A stretch of DNA of 43,966 bases from Treponema sp. (lineage in GTDB: Bacteria; Spirochaetota; Spirochaetia; Treponematales; Treponemataceae): NCBI GenBank assembly GCA_017548565.1, contig JAFYZU010000010.1, forward strand, positions 144,965 through 188,930, in the 5' to 3' direction. The notes below the pieces were generated by a model. The model was not told the origin of the DNA. It worked only from the letters and a program-made list of their open reading frames with translations, and searched no databases. Every line of letters begins with the position of its first letter. The stretch's first letter is position 1. A program made the position numbers and the translations under genes. Below are positions 16,964 to 25,033 of the stretch, in pieces.

Positions 16964-18283
16964 TTAATCTTCACTCATCAGATTTTCAAATCTTGAATAT
17001 GCAGGAATAAAGTTTACCTTTATATCACCGGTAGGACCGTTTCGCTGTTTTGCCAGGATAATTCTTGCTTCCTGCGAAGGCTGTTCTTCCTTTAATCTTT
17101 CACGATGGATAAACATTACAACGTCGGCATCCTGCTCGATGGAACCCGAACCACGCAGTTGTGCAAGATTCGGCTCCTGACCTTCTGCTTCCCGTCCAAC
17201 CTGACAAAGTGCTACAATCGGAATTTTTAATTCACGTGCCAGTGCTTTTAAAGATTTTGATACAAACGAAACCTGTTCGAAAACAGGATCCGATGGATTT
17301 TCTGTAGTAATAAGACCGATATAGTCAATAAAGATTATTTTAACTCCTTCATTAATTACAAGACGTCGTGCCATTGACCTTAATTCAAGAAGCCTCATGT
17401 TCGGAGTGTCAACAGTATATAAGGGGGCTTCAAACCATCGTCCTGCAGCATCCTGTATTTTCTTAACTTCATCAACCTTTATAAGACCGCTTCGGATTCT
17501 ACTCATATTAACTCTTGCCTCCTGCGAAAGGATTCTCATACCGATAGATTCATAAGGCATTTCAAGAGAGAAAAATCCACATGGAATTTTCAATTCAAGC
17601 GCAATATGATTCATCATAGAAAGTGCAAGCGCTGTTTTACCGATAGAAGGTCGTGCACCTATAACGATAAACTCAGAATTCTGAAAGCCTGAAGTCATAC
17701 TGTCGAGTTTTGCAAAGCCTGAAGGAATACCTGAAAATTCACCTTTATTGTTAAAGATTTTCTCGATAATCTGAATCTCTTTAACCATAATATCATTAAC
17801 CTTATGAACTTCAGTTGATTCATTCTGCTGTCTTAAAGAAAAAAGCTTCTGCTCTGCCCTGTCAAGAAGAATATCACTTTTATTTGAAAGATCAAAAGCT
17901 GAGGTCTTAAGTTCAGAAGAAATTTTTATAAGCTCACGCCTTTCACTACGGTCACACACTACCGAACAGTAATAATCGATGTTGGCGGCAGACGGAACAG
18001 TGTCAGTTAATGAAGCGATATATGCAGTCCCACCGGCTTTTTCAAGATTTCCGCTTACAGTAAGCTCATTAATTAACGATAACGTATCGCCCTGAATGTT
18101 TTTTGTATAAAGGGCAAGCATTGCTTCAAAAATTGTTTTATGCTGAATTGTATAAAATTTATCGGGTTTTAGTCTGGTTATTACTTCAGACATTGCACCC
18201 CAGTTTAACAAAAGTGCGCCTAAAACTGCCTGTTCTGCTTCAAGATGATGCGGTGGAACCTTATCCTGCAAGTTCTGATCCAT
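16964..18283 (-). CDS. dnaB: Replicative DNA helicase DnaB
   Basis: Hexameric replication-fork helicase, 439 residues from the chosen start. The N-terminal domain opens with PPHHLEAEQAVLGALL, diagnostic for DnaB. The RecA-like C-terminal domain has a Walker A GARPSIGKTA, a Walker B segment IIFIDYIGLI, and the LRGSGSIEQDADVVMFIHR block. The length is normal and there is no intein. The start at 18283 is preferred over an upstream in-frame ATG at 18310 because AGGGG lies just ahead of it and the conserved N terminus begins there. It follows rplI as in many bacteria, but a terminator hairpin separates them, so it probably relies on readthrough or its own promoter. Confidence 0.97.
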   Translation of the reverse strand: MDQNLQDKVPPHHLEAEQAVLGALLLNWGAMSEVITRLKPDKFYTIQHKTIFEAMLALYTKNIQGDTLSLINELTVSGNLEKAGGTAYIASLTDTVPSAANIDYYCSVVCDRSERRELIKISSELKTSAFDLSNKSDILLDRAEQKLFSLRQQNESTEVHKVNDIMVKEIQIIEKIFNNKGEFSGIPSGFAKLDSMTSGFQNSEFIVIGARPSIGKTALALSMMNHIALELKIPCGFFSLEMPYESIGMRILSQEARVNMSRIRSGLIKVDEVKKIQDAAGRWFEAPLYTVDTPNMRLLELRSMARRLVINEGVKIIFIDYIGLITTENPSDPVFEQVSFVSKSLKALARELKIPIVALCQVGREAEGQEPNLAQLRGSGSIEQDADVVMFIHRERLKEEQPSQEARIILAKQRNGPTGDIKVNFIPAYSRFENLMSED

Positions 18284-18311
18284 AACTACCCCTGTTTTAT
18301 ATAAAGACAAA

Positions 18312-18344
18312 AAAGCCGGTACCAGATTATATAGTACCGGTTTT
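18312..18344 (-). terminator. Terminator downstream of rplI
   Basis: An 11-bp stem (18312-18322 with 18334-18344, one G-U pair) closes an 11-base loop. Reading the minus strand it is followed by TTTTTT, as expected for a Rho-independent terminator of the S6 operon. The loop contains TATAAT on the minus strand (18331-18326), a possible -10 box for dnaB. Confidence 0.75.
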
Positions 18345-18363
18345 AACTTAAAGCAGGAAAAAA

Positions 18364-18945
18364 TTATTCTGCTTTATTTTCTGTTTCTTCTGCTGATGCT
18401 TCTTCAGGTTTTACTTCTTCGGCCTTTGCTTCTTCTTTTGGAGCAGGTTTTGAAGCCTTAGAACCCTTAGCAGGTTTTGCAGCTTTTTCTTCTGCAATTT
18501 CCTGTGCTTTTACATTAATATGAATTTCAGCAGTCTGTGCTTCATAAAGCTTGATGATTGCTTTATAAGAACCGACAGTTTTGATTGCCGAACCAGGAAG
18601 ATCAATTCTTTTTCTTTCAATCTCAAATCCTGCTTTTGCAAGTGTATCAGCAACAATATGTGTTGTAACGGCACCGTAAAGCTTACCGTTAGCACCTGCA
18701 GGCATAACAACTTCAAATGGATTTGCTTCAAGCTTTTCTTTAAGGCTTGCAGAATCTTTTCTCTTCTGTTCTTTTCTTGCTTCAATTTCTGCTTTTCTTG
18801 CTTCAAAAAGCATTACTGTTGCTTCATTGTAAGGAACAGCAAGAGCACGTGGAAGAAGATAGTTACGTGCATATCCGTTTGCAACATTCTTTACATCACC
18901 TTCTTCACCAAGGTATTTAACGTCTACGTTAAGAATTACTTTCAT
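18364..18945 (-). CDS. rplI: Ribosomal protein L9 with acidic/Ala-Lys tail
   Basis: 50S subunit protein, 193 residues against the usual ~148. The N-terminal domain (MKVILNVDVKYLGEEGDVKNV) and the central helix with GYARNYLLPRALA are typical. The C-terminal RNA-binding domain follows (about 80-150). The extra ~40 residues at the end are low-complexity, first Ala/Lys/Pro and then Glu-rich. The length of the tail is supported by an uninterrupted frame to a stop just before the terminator. It is the last gene of rpsF-ssb-rpsR-rplI. The tail could be disordered and reach out from the ribosome; its function is unknown. Confidence 0.96.
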   Translation of the reverse strand: MKVILNVDVKYLGEEGDVKNVANGYARNYLLPRALAVPYNEATVMLFEARKAEIEARKEQKRKDSASLKEKLEANPFEVVMPAGANGKLYGAVTTHIVADTLAKAGFEIERKRIDLPGSAIKTVGSYKAIIKLYEAQTAEIHINVKAQEIAEEKAAKPAKGSKASKPAPKEEAKAEEVKPEEASAEETENKAE

Positions 18946-19010
18946 TTCAAGCTCCTGAATTATATTATTTTACTGAAGTTCGGAGTATGAACCGCAGTAT
19001 TATTTTAATT

Positions 19011-19340
19011 TTAATCTGCAACGTATGGAAGCAGACAGATTGAACGTGCTCTCTTGATTGCCTTAGCAACTTCTCTCTGATGTTTAGCACAAGTTCCTGT
19101 AATACGACGTGGAAGAATCTTACCGCGTTCTGTCATATAACGGCGCAATGCATCTGCATCCTTATAATCGATTTTTGCTTTATTTGCACAGAAACGACAT
19201 ACCTTCTTTCGGAAGTATGTTTTATTCTTTGCACGTCCGTCGCGTTCTTCTTCACGACCATCATTTTCAACAGAAACTTCTGCCATTGCAGCTTCCTGTT
19301 CTTTCTTTTCTTCAATTTCCTGCATATTTTCTTCAGACAT
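19011..19340 (-). CDS. rpsR: Ribosomal protein S18 with acidic N-terminal extension
   Basis: 30S subunit protein partnering S6, 109 residues against the usual ~75. The conserved core starts near residue 42 with [10 protein letters not shown] and continues through [22 protein letters not shown] to the family-typical C terminus. The preceding ~40 residues are Glu-rich and low in complexity. The upstream ATG is favoured because AGGAG stands nine bases before it; an internal Met at residue 19 has no comparable site. Two cysteines in CRFC plus the later Cys/His suggest a zinc-type S18. It lies 15 bases after ssb. Confidence 0.95.
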   Translation of the reverse strand: MSEENMQEIEEKKEQEAAMAEVSVENDGREEERDGRAKNKTYFRKKVCRFCANKAKIDYKDADALRRYMTERGKILPRRITGTCAKHQREVAKAIKRARSICLLPYVAD

Positions 19341-19355
19341 AATTGTTTACTCCTA

Positions 19356-19838
19356 TTAGAATGGGATATCTTCAGGGAAATCATTTCCTGTGTTACCGAA
19401 AGGTTCCTGGGTAAAACCACCGGAATAACCTGCTGCAGACTGATTGTCTACCGGCTGGAATTTCGGAGCCGATGAAGAAGCAGCACCTGTACCGTCTGCT
19501 TTACCACCAAGAAGCTGAACATTGTTGGCAACTATACTAACCCTGCTCATTTTCTGACCATCCTTTTCCCATCGGTCTTGTTTTAAATAACCTTCAACAC
19601 AAATCTGTTTACCTTTTGTTAAATAAGGCTTGAGATTTTCAGCTGTTTTTCCCCAGATAGTTACATCAAAATAATTTACTTCATCAACCCATTGATCACC
19701 ATTTTTACGGCTTCTGTTAACAGCAATACTGATATTTGCTCTGGCTTGACCGTTCGGAGCATATCCAAAACTTCTTTCATCCATTCCTAAATCTCTGGTA
19801 AGACGACCAACAAGTATTACAGTATTTGTATCTGTCAT
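19356..19838 (-). CDS. ssb: Single-stranded DNA-binding protein
   Basis: Homotetrameric ssDNA-binding protein of 160 residues used in replication, repair and recombination. The OB fold spans about residues 1-110 (TVILVGRLTRDLGM at the start, VEGYLKQDRWEKDG later). A Gly/Ser/Gln-rich linker leads to the acidic tip ending DFPEDIPF, the standard protein-interaction tail. Length and architecture are normal. It sits between rpsF and rpsR, the common bacterial order, and shares their transcript. Confidence 0.97.
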   Translation of the reverse strand: MTDTNTVILVGRLTRDLGMDERSFGYAPNGQARANISIAVNRSRKNGDQWVDEVNYFDVTIWGKTAENLKPYLTKGKQICVEGYLKQDRWEKDGQKMSRVSIVANNVQLLGGKADGTGAASSSAPKFQPVDNQSAAGYSGGFTQEPFGNTGNDFPEDIPF

Positions 19839-19871
19839 AACATACTCCTTTTAATCAATGGTTTTATTAAA

Positions 19872-20156
19872 TTATTTTTCTTCCAGTTTAACAAACTGGT
19901 ATTTGAAAAGATTCATGTTGATTTTGAATTCTTTGTCGATATCAACAATTTTATCAGGGTTAAGCTTCATTGTATATAATACAAAGCGTCCTCTTTTCTG
20001 TTTGTTGATTTCATAAGTAAGATCGCGGTCACCGAACGGTTTTTCTTCTTCGATTTCTGCGCCGAATTTGGTGAGAGTGCCTTTCAAATCTTCAGCACCT
20101 TTTTTTGACTTTTCATCATCTAACGGATAAACAGCCATAAGTTCATACTTTCTCAT
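19872..20156 (-). CDS. rpsF: Ribosomal protein S6
   Basis: 30S subunit protein of 94 residues that pairs with S18. MRKYELMAVYPLDDEK and the later DLTYEINKQKRGRFVLYTMKL are typical S6 features; length is normal and the C terminus lacks an acidic tail. First gene of the operon. AGGAG (20167-20163) lies six bases before the ATG and can be paired with an upstream CTCCT in the leader, so translation is probably controlled by leader structure, possibly by S6:S18 binding as in other bacteria. Confidence 0.97.
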   Translation of the reverse strand: MRKYELMAVYPLDDEKSKKGAEDLKGTLTKFGAEIEEEKPFGDRDLTYEINKQKRGRFVLYTMKLNPDKIVDIDKEFKINMNLFKYQFVKLEEK

Positions 20157-20162
20157 AAGTAT

Positions 20163-20219
20163 CTCCTATTTTTTATTCTGCAAAGCAGAATAGACAGGAG
20201 GACATGTAATACAATCCTC
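20163..20219 (-). promoter_or_regulatory. rpsF leader with alternative RNA structures
   Basis: In the mRNA, an 8-bp hairpin (TATTCTGC, loop TTT, GCAGAATA; plus coordinates 20174-20192) stands between TCCTCCT (20202-20196) and the AGGAG ribosome-binding site (20167-20163), so CTCCT and AGGAG can pair over it and hide the site. Upstream GAGGA (20219-20215) can instead pair with TCCTC (20202-20198) and release it. The two pairings exclude each other. This suggests autogenous control of the S6 operon; the CCG trinucleotide of the known S6:S18 motif was not found. Confidence 0.5.
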
Positions 20220-20330
20220 TAATCAACGATTATCTGACTGTAAAATAAAAAACTCCGATATAAATACCAGGGCTTTTATTCCTCCTTATGGACAAAGGAA
20301 AATCACTATGGATTTCCAAGGGGTCTTTAT

Positions 20331-20359
20331 ATAATAAAGAAAAAATGAAATAAGGTCAA
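20331..20359 (-). promoter_or_regulatory. Promoter of the rpsF operon
   Basis: Minus strand TTGACC (20359-20354), 17-base spacer, TATTAT (20336-20331). The predicted start near 20324 gives a leader of about 165 bases before rpsF, long enough for the structures described at 20163-20219. A second folding element, CCCCTT with AAGGAGG around 20282-20324, is also present in the leader. Confidence 0.65.
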
Positions 20360-20393
20360 CAAAACCGGATAAAAAAATGAATATTGTCTGTTG

Positions 20394-20422
20394 TTGCGAA
20401 TATATTCTTTATAATGTATAAT
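20394..20422 (+). promoter_or_regulatory. Promoter of the ankyrin-module gene
   Basis: TTGCGA at 20394-20399, a 17-base spacer and TATAAT at 20417-20422. The chosen ATG is at 20429, six bases past the -10 box, and no ribosome-binding site intervenes, so the transcript may be leaderless. It diverges from the rpsF promoter about 35 bases away. Confidence 0.6.
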
Positions 20423-20428
20423 TTAATA

Positions 20429-22861
20429 ATGATTAGAAAATATTTTTTTAAATCACTTTCAATAATTATTCTTCTCCTGACAGTTACACAACAGTCTTTC
20501 AGTCAGACAAAACCTAACAAGGCAAAAATCCCTGATAATATAAAAGAAAAAATCTCAAAAATTCAGACTACAAAAAAAAGCTGGTTTATACGTACCTCAA
20601 GCGGCTCAAAGGCCGGAAAAGTCGTATACGGTCCATTTGAAACTAACGAACAGGCTTTATGTATCTGGATTTATAAAAATCTCCCGGAAAAAAAGAATTA
20701 TTGTATTGCAAAAAACAACGTATATTTAACTGACAAGCCCCTTCAGTTTTATCCGGAGGCTGTTCAGGTAATTAAAAGTGATTTTGATACACTCGGTGCT
20801 CAAAGTACATTAAATAAATATTTTCTTAATGATGATATCATAGCGCTTACAGGACAATATGAAAAAATAAAACAGGGAACAGTCAGTCCATCAGAAGATA
20901 CGTATAAGCTTACAGACGAACAGCTTTATGCTGAAAACACATCCTCTCAAAATGCAGAAGAGACTGTCATTGAAAACGAACAGAAAACCGGAAGCGAAAC
21001 TAAAACCCAGTCTGTATATAAACCTTCGTTAAAACCCGGAAAAGCAGAAATTCCAGCCTTCGTAAAAGACAGGATTTCAAAAATCAAGGCTGACAAACAG
21101 ACATTTTACATCCGGAAAGCAAGCGGCGCTAAAGCCGGAAAAATTCTTTATGGACCTTTCAATACCCGTGAACAGGCACTTTGTATATGGATTTATGAAA
21201 ATCTCCCGGAAAAAAGCGAATACTGTATTGCAAAAGGAGAAAAATTCATCACTTCAGAGCCGGTAAAATTTTACGATGAATCACAGGCAATACTTAATGA
21301 TTTTTCATCTTCCGGTTCTACTGAAACCCTTACAAAATATTTCTGTGATGAACAGACTATAAGGCAGAGTGCAGATTTCAACGAAGAAATGCTTGCTGTA
21401 ACTGTAACCGAAGCTTCTGAAGATACTAAAAAAACAGAATCAAAATCAAAAAAATCTAAAAATGTAGAAACACTTGCATTTGCTGCAAAACCCGGAAAAG
21501 CTGCCCTTCCTGTCAAAGTTACACGATACATGCAGACTATAAATGACACTGAAGCATGCTATTATATAAATTACTGTAAGAATTCAGTTCCGCAGAAGGT
21601 TGTTTACGGTCCATTTGAAACACTTGCCCAGGCTGTTTGTGTATGGCAGTATGAAGCGCTCAATAACACTTATTGTATAACTAAATTCAAACGTTTCGTA
21701 ACAAACATGCCTCAGGTAATCTATGAAAGAGAATATAATTCAGTAAAAAATCTTTTTGAAGAGGAAGGTATAGAACAAACTTTCGAACGATTATTTTTCG
21801 GTGAAGAAGAAACTGAAGAGGAAACTTCATATAATCTTGAAGTTGACCAGCAGCTTTCTGAAGATATAGAAGCAGAAGAGCTTGTTACCGGAGAAAAAAC
21901 TAATGTACAAAAACCTGTAATTGTATTACCTGAAATTCCTCCAAGAGAAGAACCTGTTATTACTGAAAATAAGGAAGAACCTGTCTTTAAAGAAGAACCT
22001 GAAAAACAGGAAATTATCGAAACACAAAAGGTTACTGAAACTCCAAAGGTTGTCGAAACTCCTAAAGTTGTTGAAACTCCTAAAGTTGTTGAAACTCCTA
22101 AAGTTACTGAAACTCCTAAAGTTACTGAAACTCCAAAAACTCAATCTTCGGTTAACAGATATCAGAAGGAATATCTTGAAGATTATATTCCTCAGAAAAC
22201 TTATGAACTTCCGGATGATGATGAAGATGAAGTTGAATTAATTAAGAATCCCGATAAACGCGATGCAACAGGACGTACTCAACTTATGAGGGCGTGTGAA
22301 GCAGGAAACAACTGGGAAATCAACCTTCTTCTTTTAAGCGGGGCAGACGTAAATCTGCAGGATAACGACGGATGGACAGCACTGATGTATGCAGTACGAT
22401 ATCAGGAAAATATAACTGTTGTTGAAACTCTTATAAATCACGGTGCAAAAATAAAGACAAGAAACAAATACAATCATTCAGCGCTTATGATTGCATCAAC
22501 CTTTAACTCAAATCCTGAAATCATTAAAAAACTTCTTTCTTCCTACTCTCTTTCTGAAAAAGAAGTGCTTCAATCCTTCATCCTTTTATTAACTGAAAAC
22601 ACAGATAGTGATTATGCAAAAGTTGCAAAAATCAACTGTTTTATAAATAAATCAGTTCCGGTTAATTCATTCTACAACGGAAAAACTCCTTTAATGTATG
22701 CCGCAGAATATTCAACATCTACATTAATCATAAAGGCACTTATAGATGCAGGTGCAAATCCTTCCATACGATCGACAGAAGGAAAAACTGCATATGATTA
22801 TGCCGTAGAAAATAAATCCTTGCCGCATGATTCAAACTTCTGGCTGCTTAACAAAAAATAA
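20429..22861 (+). CDS. Exported three-module protein with ankyrin repeats
   Basis: Exported protein of 810 residues. The start at 20429 is preferred to an upstream in-frame ATG at 20384 because a signal peptide (about 1-26, ending QQSFSQ) begins there and the promoter lies between. Three copies of an unrecognised module of ~110 residues start near 28, 204 and 354. Each has a KAxxP entry, a strand with YGPFET/N, and a helix carrying LCIWIY..YCIAK-like paired cysteines. A Glu/Pro linker follows with six VxETPK repeats (about 535-570). The end (about 610-810) has four or so ankyrin repeats such as TALMYAVRYQ and TPLMYAAEYS. Likely periplasmic, protein-binding. The modules have a SPOR-like flavour but I cannot confirm this. 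rsmD follows nine bases later. Confidence 0.8.
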   Translation: MIRKYFFKSLSIIILLLTVTQQSFSQTKPNKAKIPDNIKEKISKIQTTKKSWFIRTSSGSKAGKVVYGPFETNEQALCIWIYKNLPEKKNYCIAKNNVYLTDKPLQFYPEAVQVIKSDFDTLGAQSTLNKYFLNDDIIALTGQYEKIKQGTVSPSEDTYKLTDEQLYAENTSSQNAEETVIENEQKTGSETKTQSVYKPSLKPGKAEIPAFVKDRISKIKADKQTFYIRKASGAKAGKILYGPFNTREQALCIWIYENLPEKSEYCIAKGEKFITSEPVKFYDESQAILNDFSSSGSTETLTKYFCDEQTIRQSADFNEEMLAVTVTEASEDTKKTESKSKKSKNVETLAFAAKPGKAALPVKVTRYMQTINDTEACYYINYCKNSVPQKVVYGPFETLAQAVCVWQYEALNNTYCITKFKRFVTNMPQVIYEREYNSVKNLFEEEGIEQTFERLFFGEEETEEETSYNLEVDQQLSEDIEAEELVTGEKTNVQKPVIVLPEIPPREEPVITENKEEPVFKEEPEKQEIIETQKVTETPKVVETPKVVETPKVVETPKVTETPKVTETPKTQSSVNRYQKEYLEDYIPQKTYELPDDDEDEVELIKNPDKRDATGRTQLMRACEAGNNWEINLLLLSGADVNLQDNDGWTALMYAVRYQENITVVETLINHGAKIKTRNKYNHSALMIASTFNSNPEIIKKLLSSYSLSEKEVLQSFILLLTENTDSDYAKVAKINCFINKSVPVNSFYNGKTPLMYAAEYSTSTLIIKALIDAGANPSIRSTEGKTAYDYAVENKSLPHDSNFWLLNKK
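22031..22138 (+). repeat. 18-bp in-frame minisatellite, six units
   Basis: Six contiguous 18-base units of the form GTTRYYGAAACTCCWAAR begin at 22031, 22049, 22067, 22085, 22103 and 22121. Units 3 and 4 are identical and the rest differ at a few positions. Each encodes VxETPK in the linker of the ankyrin protein, so unit gain or loss would keep the frame and change linker length. Confidence 0.95.
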
Positions 22862-22870
22862 GGGACAACA

Positions 22871-23413
22871 ATGAGAATTACAGGCGGAACATTAAAAGGC
22901 AGAATAATCAAATGTCCTGATGGAATTATCAGACCGGCAATGGACAGAATGAGGGAATCTGTGTTTTCAATTCTCGGAGATTTAACCGGAAAATCGTGGC
23001 TTGATTTATTTTCAGGATCAGGAACAATCGCCATAGAAGCAGTTTCAAGAGGGGCTTCGAGCGTTGAATTATGTGAAAAAGATAAAATAAAAATAAATAC
23101 TGTTTTAGAAAACGTAAGGATAACGGAAAAAGAATGCTCGATAAAAATCAAATGTCATTTTATGCCGGTTGAATACTTTATCAAGCGATGTAAAACCTCA
23201 TTTGATTATATTTTCTTTGATCCTCCTTTTCCTTACAAATTTCATGAACAGCTTGTTGCACAGGCAGATGAGAATGGTCTACTGAATAAAGAAGGAACAA
23301 TCCTTGTACACCGGCCCGAGGAACATTTTATGCCCGATAAAATCGGTAATCTTACAAGGACAGATCAACGGATTTACGGGCGTTCAATTGTGGATTTTTA
23401 TAAATATGTCTGA
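22871..23413 (+). CDS. rsmD: 16S rRNA (guanine966-N2)-methyltransferase RsmD
   Basis: SAM-dependent methyltransferase of 180 residues that modifies G966 of 16S rRNA. The N terminus MRITGGTLKGRIIKCP and RPAMDRMRESVFSIL are characteristic of RsmD. The SAM-binding loop is LDLFSGSGTIAIEA, and the catalytic motif is DPPF in FFDPPFPY. The length is normal for the family. The ATG is preceded by AAGGGA. It is probably translated from the same transcript as the ankyrin protein upstream; no terminator is visible after it, but a new promoter follows. Confidence 0.93.
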   Translation: MRITGGTLKGRIIKCPDGIIRPAMDRMRESVFSILGDLTGKSWLDLFSGSGTIAIEAVSRGASSVELCEKDKIKINTVLENVRITEKECSIKIKCHFMPVEYFIKRCKTSFDYIFFDPPFPYKFHEQLVAQADENGLLNKEGTILVHRPEEHFMPDKIGNLTRTDQRIYGRSIVDFYKYV

Positions 23414-23439
23414 TTTTATATATATGTTTAATAAATAAA

Positions 23440-23467
23440 TTGACATTTTATGAAAATATATTAAAAT
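23440..23467 (+). promoter_or_regulatory. Promoter upstream of the TPR gene pair
   Basis: TTGACA at 23440-23445, a 16-base spacer and TAAAAT at 23462-23467. The ATG at 23481 lies 13 bases past the -10 box without a Shine-Dalgarno sequence, so the leader would be only a few bases long. Confidence 0.6.
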
Positions 23468-23480
23468 TAAATAAATTTAA

Positions 23481-23840
23481 ATGAAAGAACAAAATAATAT
23501 TGAGAAAAATTTTATCCGCGAAGTTTCTCAGAAAAGCATCCCTGATGGTTTCATCAAGGTCACTGATAATCCAGTTAATGGTTTAACTTCAGAACAAAAG
23601 GTTATTCTCAATCGAAAAGCTAATGCAATGTTCAACGCCGGAAATATTGAAGATGCCAGAAGGATTTTTATTACTACCGGCTATTCAGATGGACTTACAC
23701 GCGTCGGCAACTATTATTCGGGCAAAAATGAATCTTTAAAAGCACTTAAGGTTTATTATCTTGCACATAACAGCAGAAATGCTGAACCGATTTATGAAAA
23801 TATTGCTAAGGTTCTTTCAGCATTATTAAAAAACGATTGA
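23481..23840 (+). CDS. Small helical protein, TPR-like
   Basis: Cytoplasmic protein of 119 residues without a signal peptide; I do not recognise a named family. The second half has helix-turn-helix pairs resembling TPR units: NAGNIEDARRIFITTGYSDG and then ESLKALKVYYLAHNSRNAEP. The N-terminal ~40 residues look extended. It lies 32 bases ahead of the large TPR protein and shares its promoter, which suggests the two act together, perhaps as a scaffold pair. It has no ribosome-binding site and a very short predicted leader. Confidence 0.7.
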   Translation: MKEQNNIEKNFIREVSQKSIPDGFIKVTDNPVNGLTSEQKVILNRKANAMFNAGNIEDARRIFITTGYSDGLTRVGNYYSGKNESLKALKVYYLAHNSRNAEPIYENIAKVLSALLKND

Positions 23841-23872
23841 AAAACTGGAATTAATTAAGGAGATATAAACCA

Positions 23873-25024
23873 ATGGACTCATCATTCAACTTAAGTGACG
23901 AAATTCTTGCACAGGATGACATGACTTTTTCAAACGATAATTCAAAGGAAATGAACGATAAGATTTCTGAATTATCAAAAAAAGGTTATCAGCTTTTAAA
24001 AGAAAACGAAACCGATAAGGCTAAGGAAGCTTTCAATCAGATTCTTGAATTAGAAGACAACAACAACTATGCACTTGTAGGACTCGGCGATACTGCAAGG
24101 AAATTAAATAAATTCAATGAAGCAATTGTATATTACAACAAATGTCTTTCATTCTACCCTAACAATAACTACGCGCTTTTCGGACTTGCCGACTGCTATA
24201 AGGTTTTAAATCAGTATCCTAAAGCAATAGATATCTGGCAGCAGTACCTGACTCATGATGACAAGAATATTACAGTTATTACACGAATTGCAGATGCTTA
24301 CAGAAAAATCAAGGATTTCAAACGTTCAAAGGAATTATATCTTAAGGTTCTGGAAATTGAAAAAGACAATCCTTACGCTCTCATTGGTCTTGGACACTTA
24401 AGCTACGATTTCAAGGAATATCATGATGCACTTTCATACTGGTCAAGAGTTTATGAAATCAACCAGGATAATGTCGATATCCGTGTTTTAACTGCCATCG
24501 GAAACTGTCACAGAAAATTAAAGACCTTTGAAATGGGTGTTGAATATTTTGAAAAAGCTCTTGAAAAAGATCCGAAAAATTTCTATGCACTCTTTGGTCT
24601 TGCTGACTGCTATCGTGGAATGAACAAACAGGATAAATCAATTGAATACTGGAATAAGATTCTTGAAATAGATCCTAACAACAAGGTTATCCTTACACGT
24701 GCCGGTGATGCCTACAGAAACGGTGGTGATCTTAAAAACGCCGTAATATATTACAATAAAGCTCTTGACATTGATTTTGATGTTTATGCTGCTATAGGTC
24801 TTGCGTTAACATGTAAGGAAGAAGGAAAATATGAAGAAGCCGTTGAACGTTTCTCTCAGCTTATTAAAACAGAACCAAGAAATGCACGGCTTTATTCTGA
24901 CCTTGCAGAATGCTATGCACTCATGAACAGAAACGATGAAGCTATAAAACTGCTTGAAAACTATCTTAGAAGTGACGGTAAAAATATAATCATCAAGAAT
25001 CTTTTGAACAAGCTTAAAAGATAG
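23873..25024 (+). CDS. TPR-repeat protein
   Basis: Cytoplasmic protein of 383 residues built almost wholly of about ten tetratricopeptide repeats, starting near residue 33. Repeated hallmarks include NYALVGLGDTARKLNKFNEA, NYALFGLADCYKVL and FYALFGLADCYRGM, at the 34-residue period, some doubled to about 68. There is no signal peptide or membrane helix. TPR arrays bind proteins; partners cannot be inferred beyond the small helical protein upstream. The ATG has AAGGAGATA upstream, the strongest ribosome-binding site of this operon. rlmN follows ten bases after the stop. Confidence 0.9.
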   Translation: MDSSFNLSDEILAQDDMTFSNDNSKEMNDKISELSKKGYQLLKENETDKAKEAFNQILELEDNNNYALVGLGDTARKLNKFNEAIVYYNKCLSFYPNNNYALFGLADCYKVLNQYPKAIDIWQQYLTHDDKNITVITRIADAYRKIKDFKRSKELYLKVLEIEKDNPYALIGLGHLSYDFKEYHDALSYWSRVYEINQDNVDIRVLTAIGNCHRKLKTFEMGVEYFEKALEKDPKNFYALFGLADCYRGMNKQDKSIEYWNKILEIDPNNKVILTRAGDAYRNGGDLKNAVIYYNKALDIDFDVYAAIGLALTCKEEGKYEEAVERFSQLIKTEPRNARLYSDLAECYALMNRNDEAIKLLENYLRSDGKNIIIKNLLNKLKR

Positions 25025-25033
25025 ATTATATTC

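Noticed and set aside
18520..19475. Several Cys/Phe/Leu-rich plus-strand frames opposite rplI, rpsR and ssb
   Set aside because: They are antisense to well-conserved ribosomal and SSB genes and have no initiation signals; composition is typical of antisense shadows.
22031..22138. CRISPR-like array
   Set aside because: Units are contiguous with no spacers and lie within a coding sequence; no cas gene is near.
21921..22241. Open frames on both strands over the minisatellite (Leu/Lys-rich plus, Phe/Asn/Ser-rich minus)
   Set aside because: They are shadows of the 18-base repeat, which is open in several frames; the frame encoding VxETPK continues into clear ankyrin repeats.
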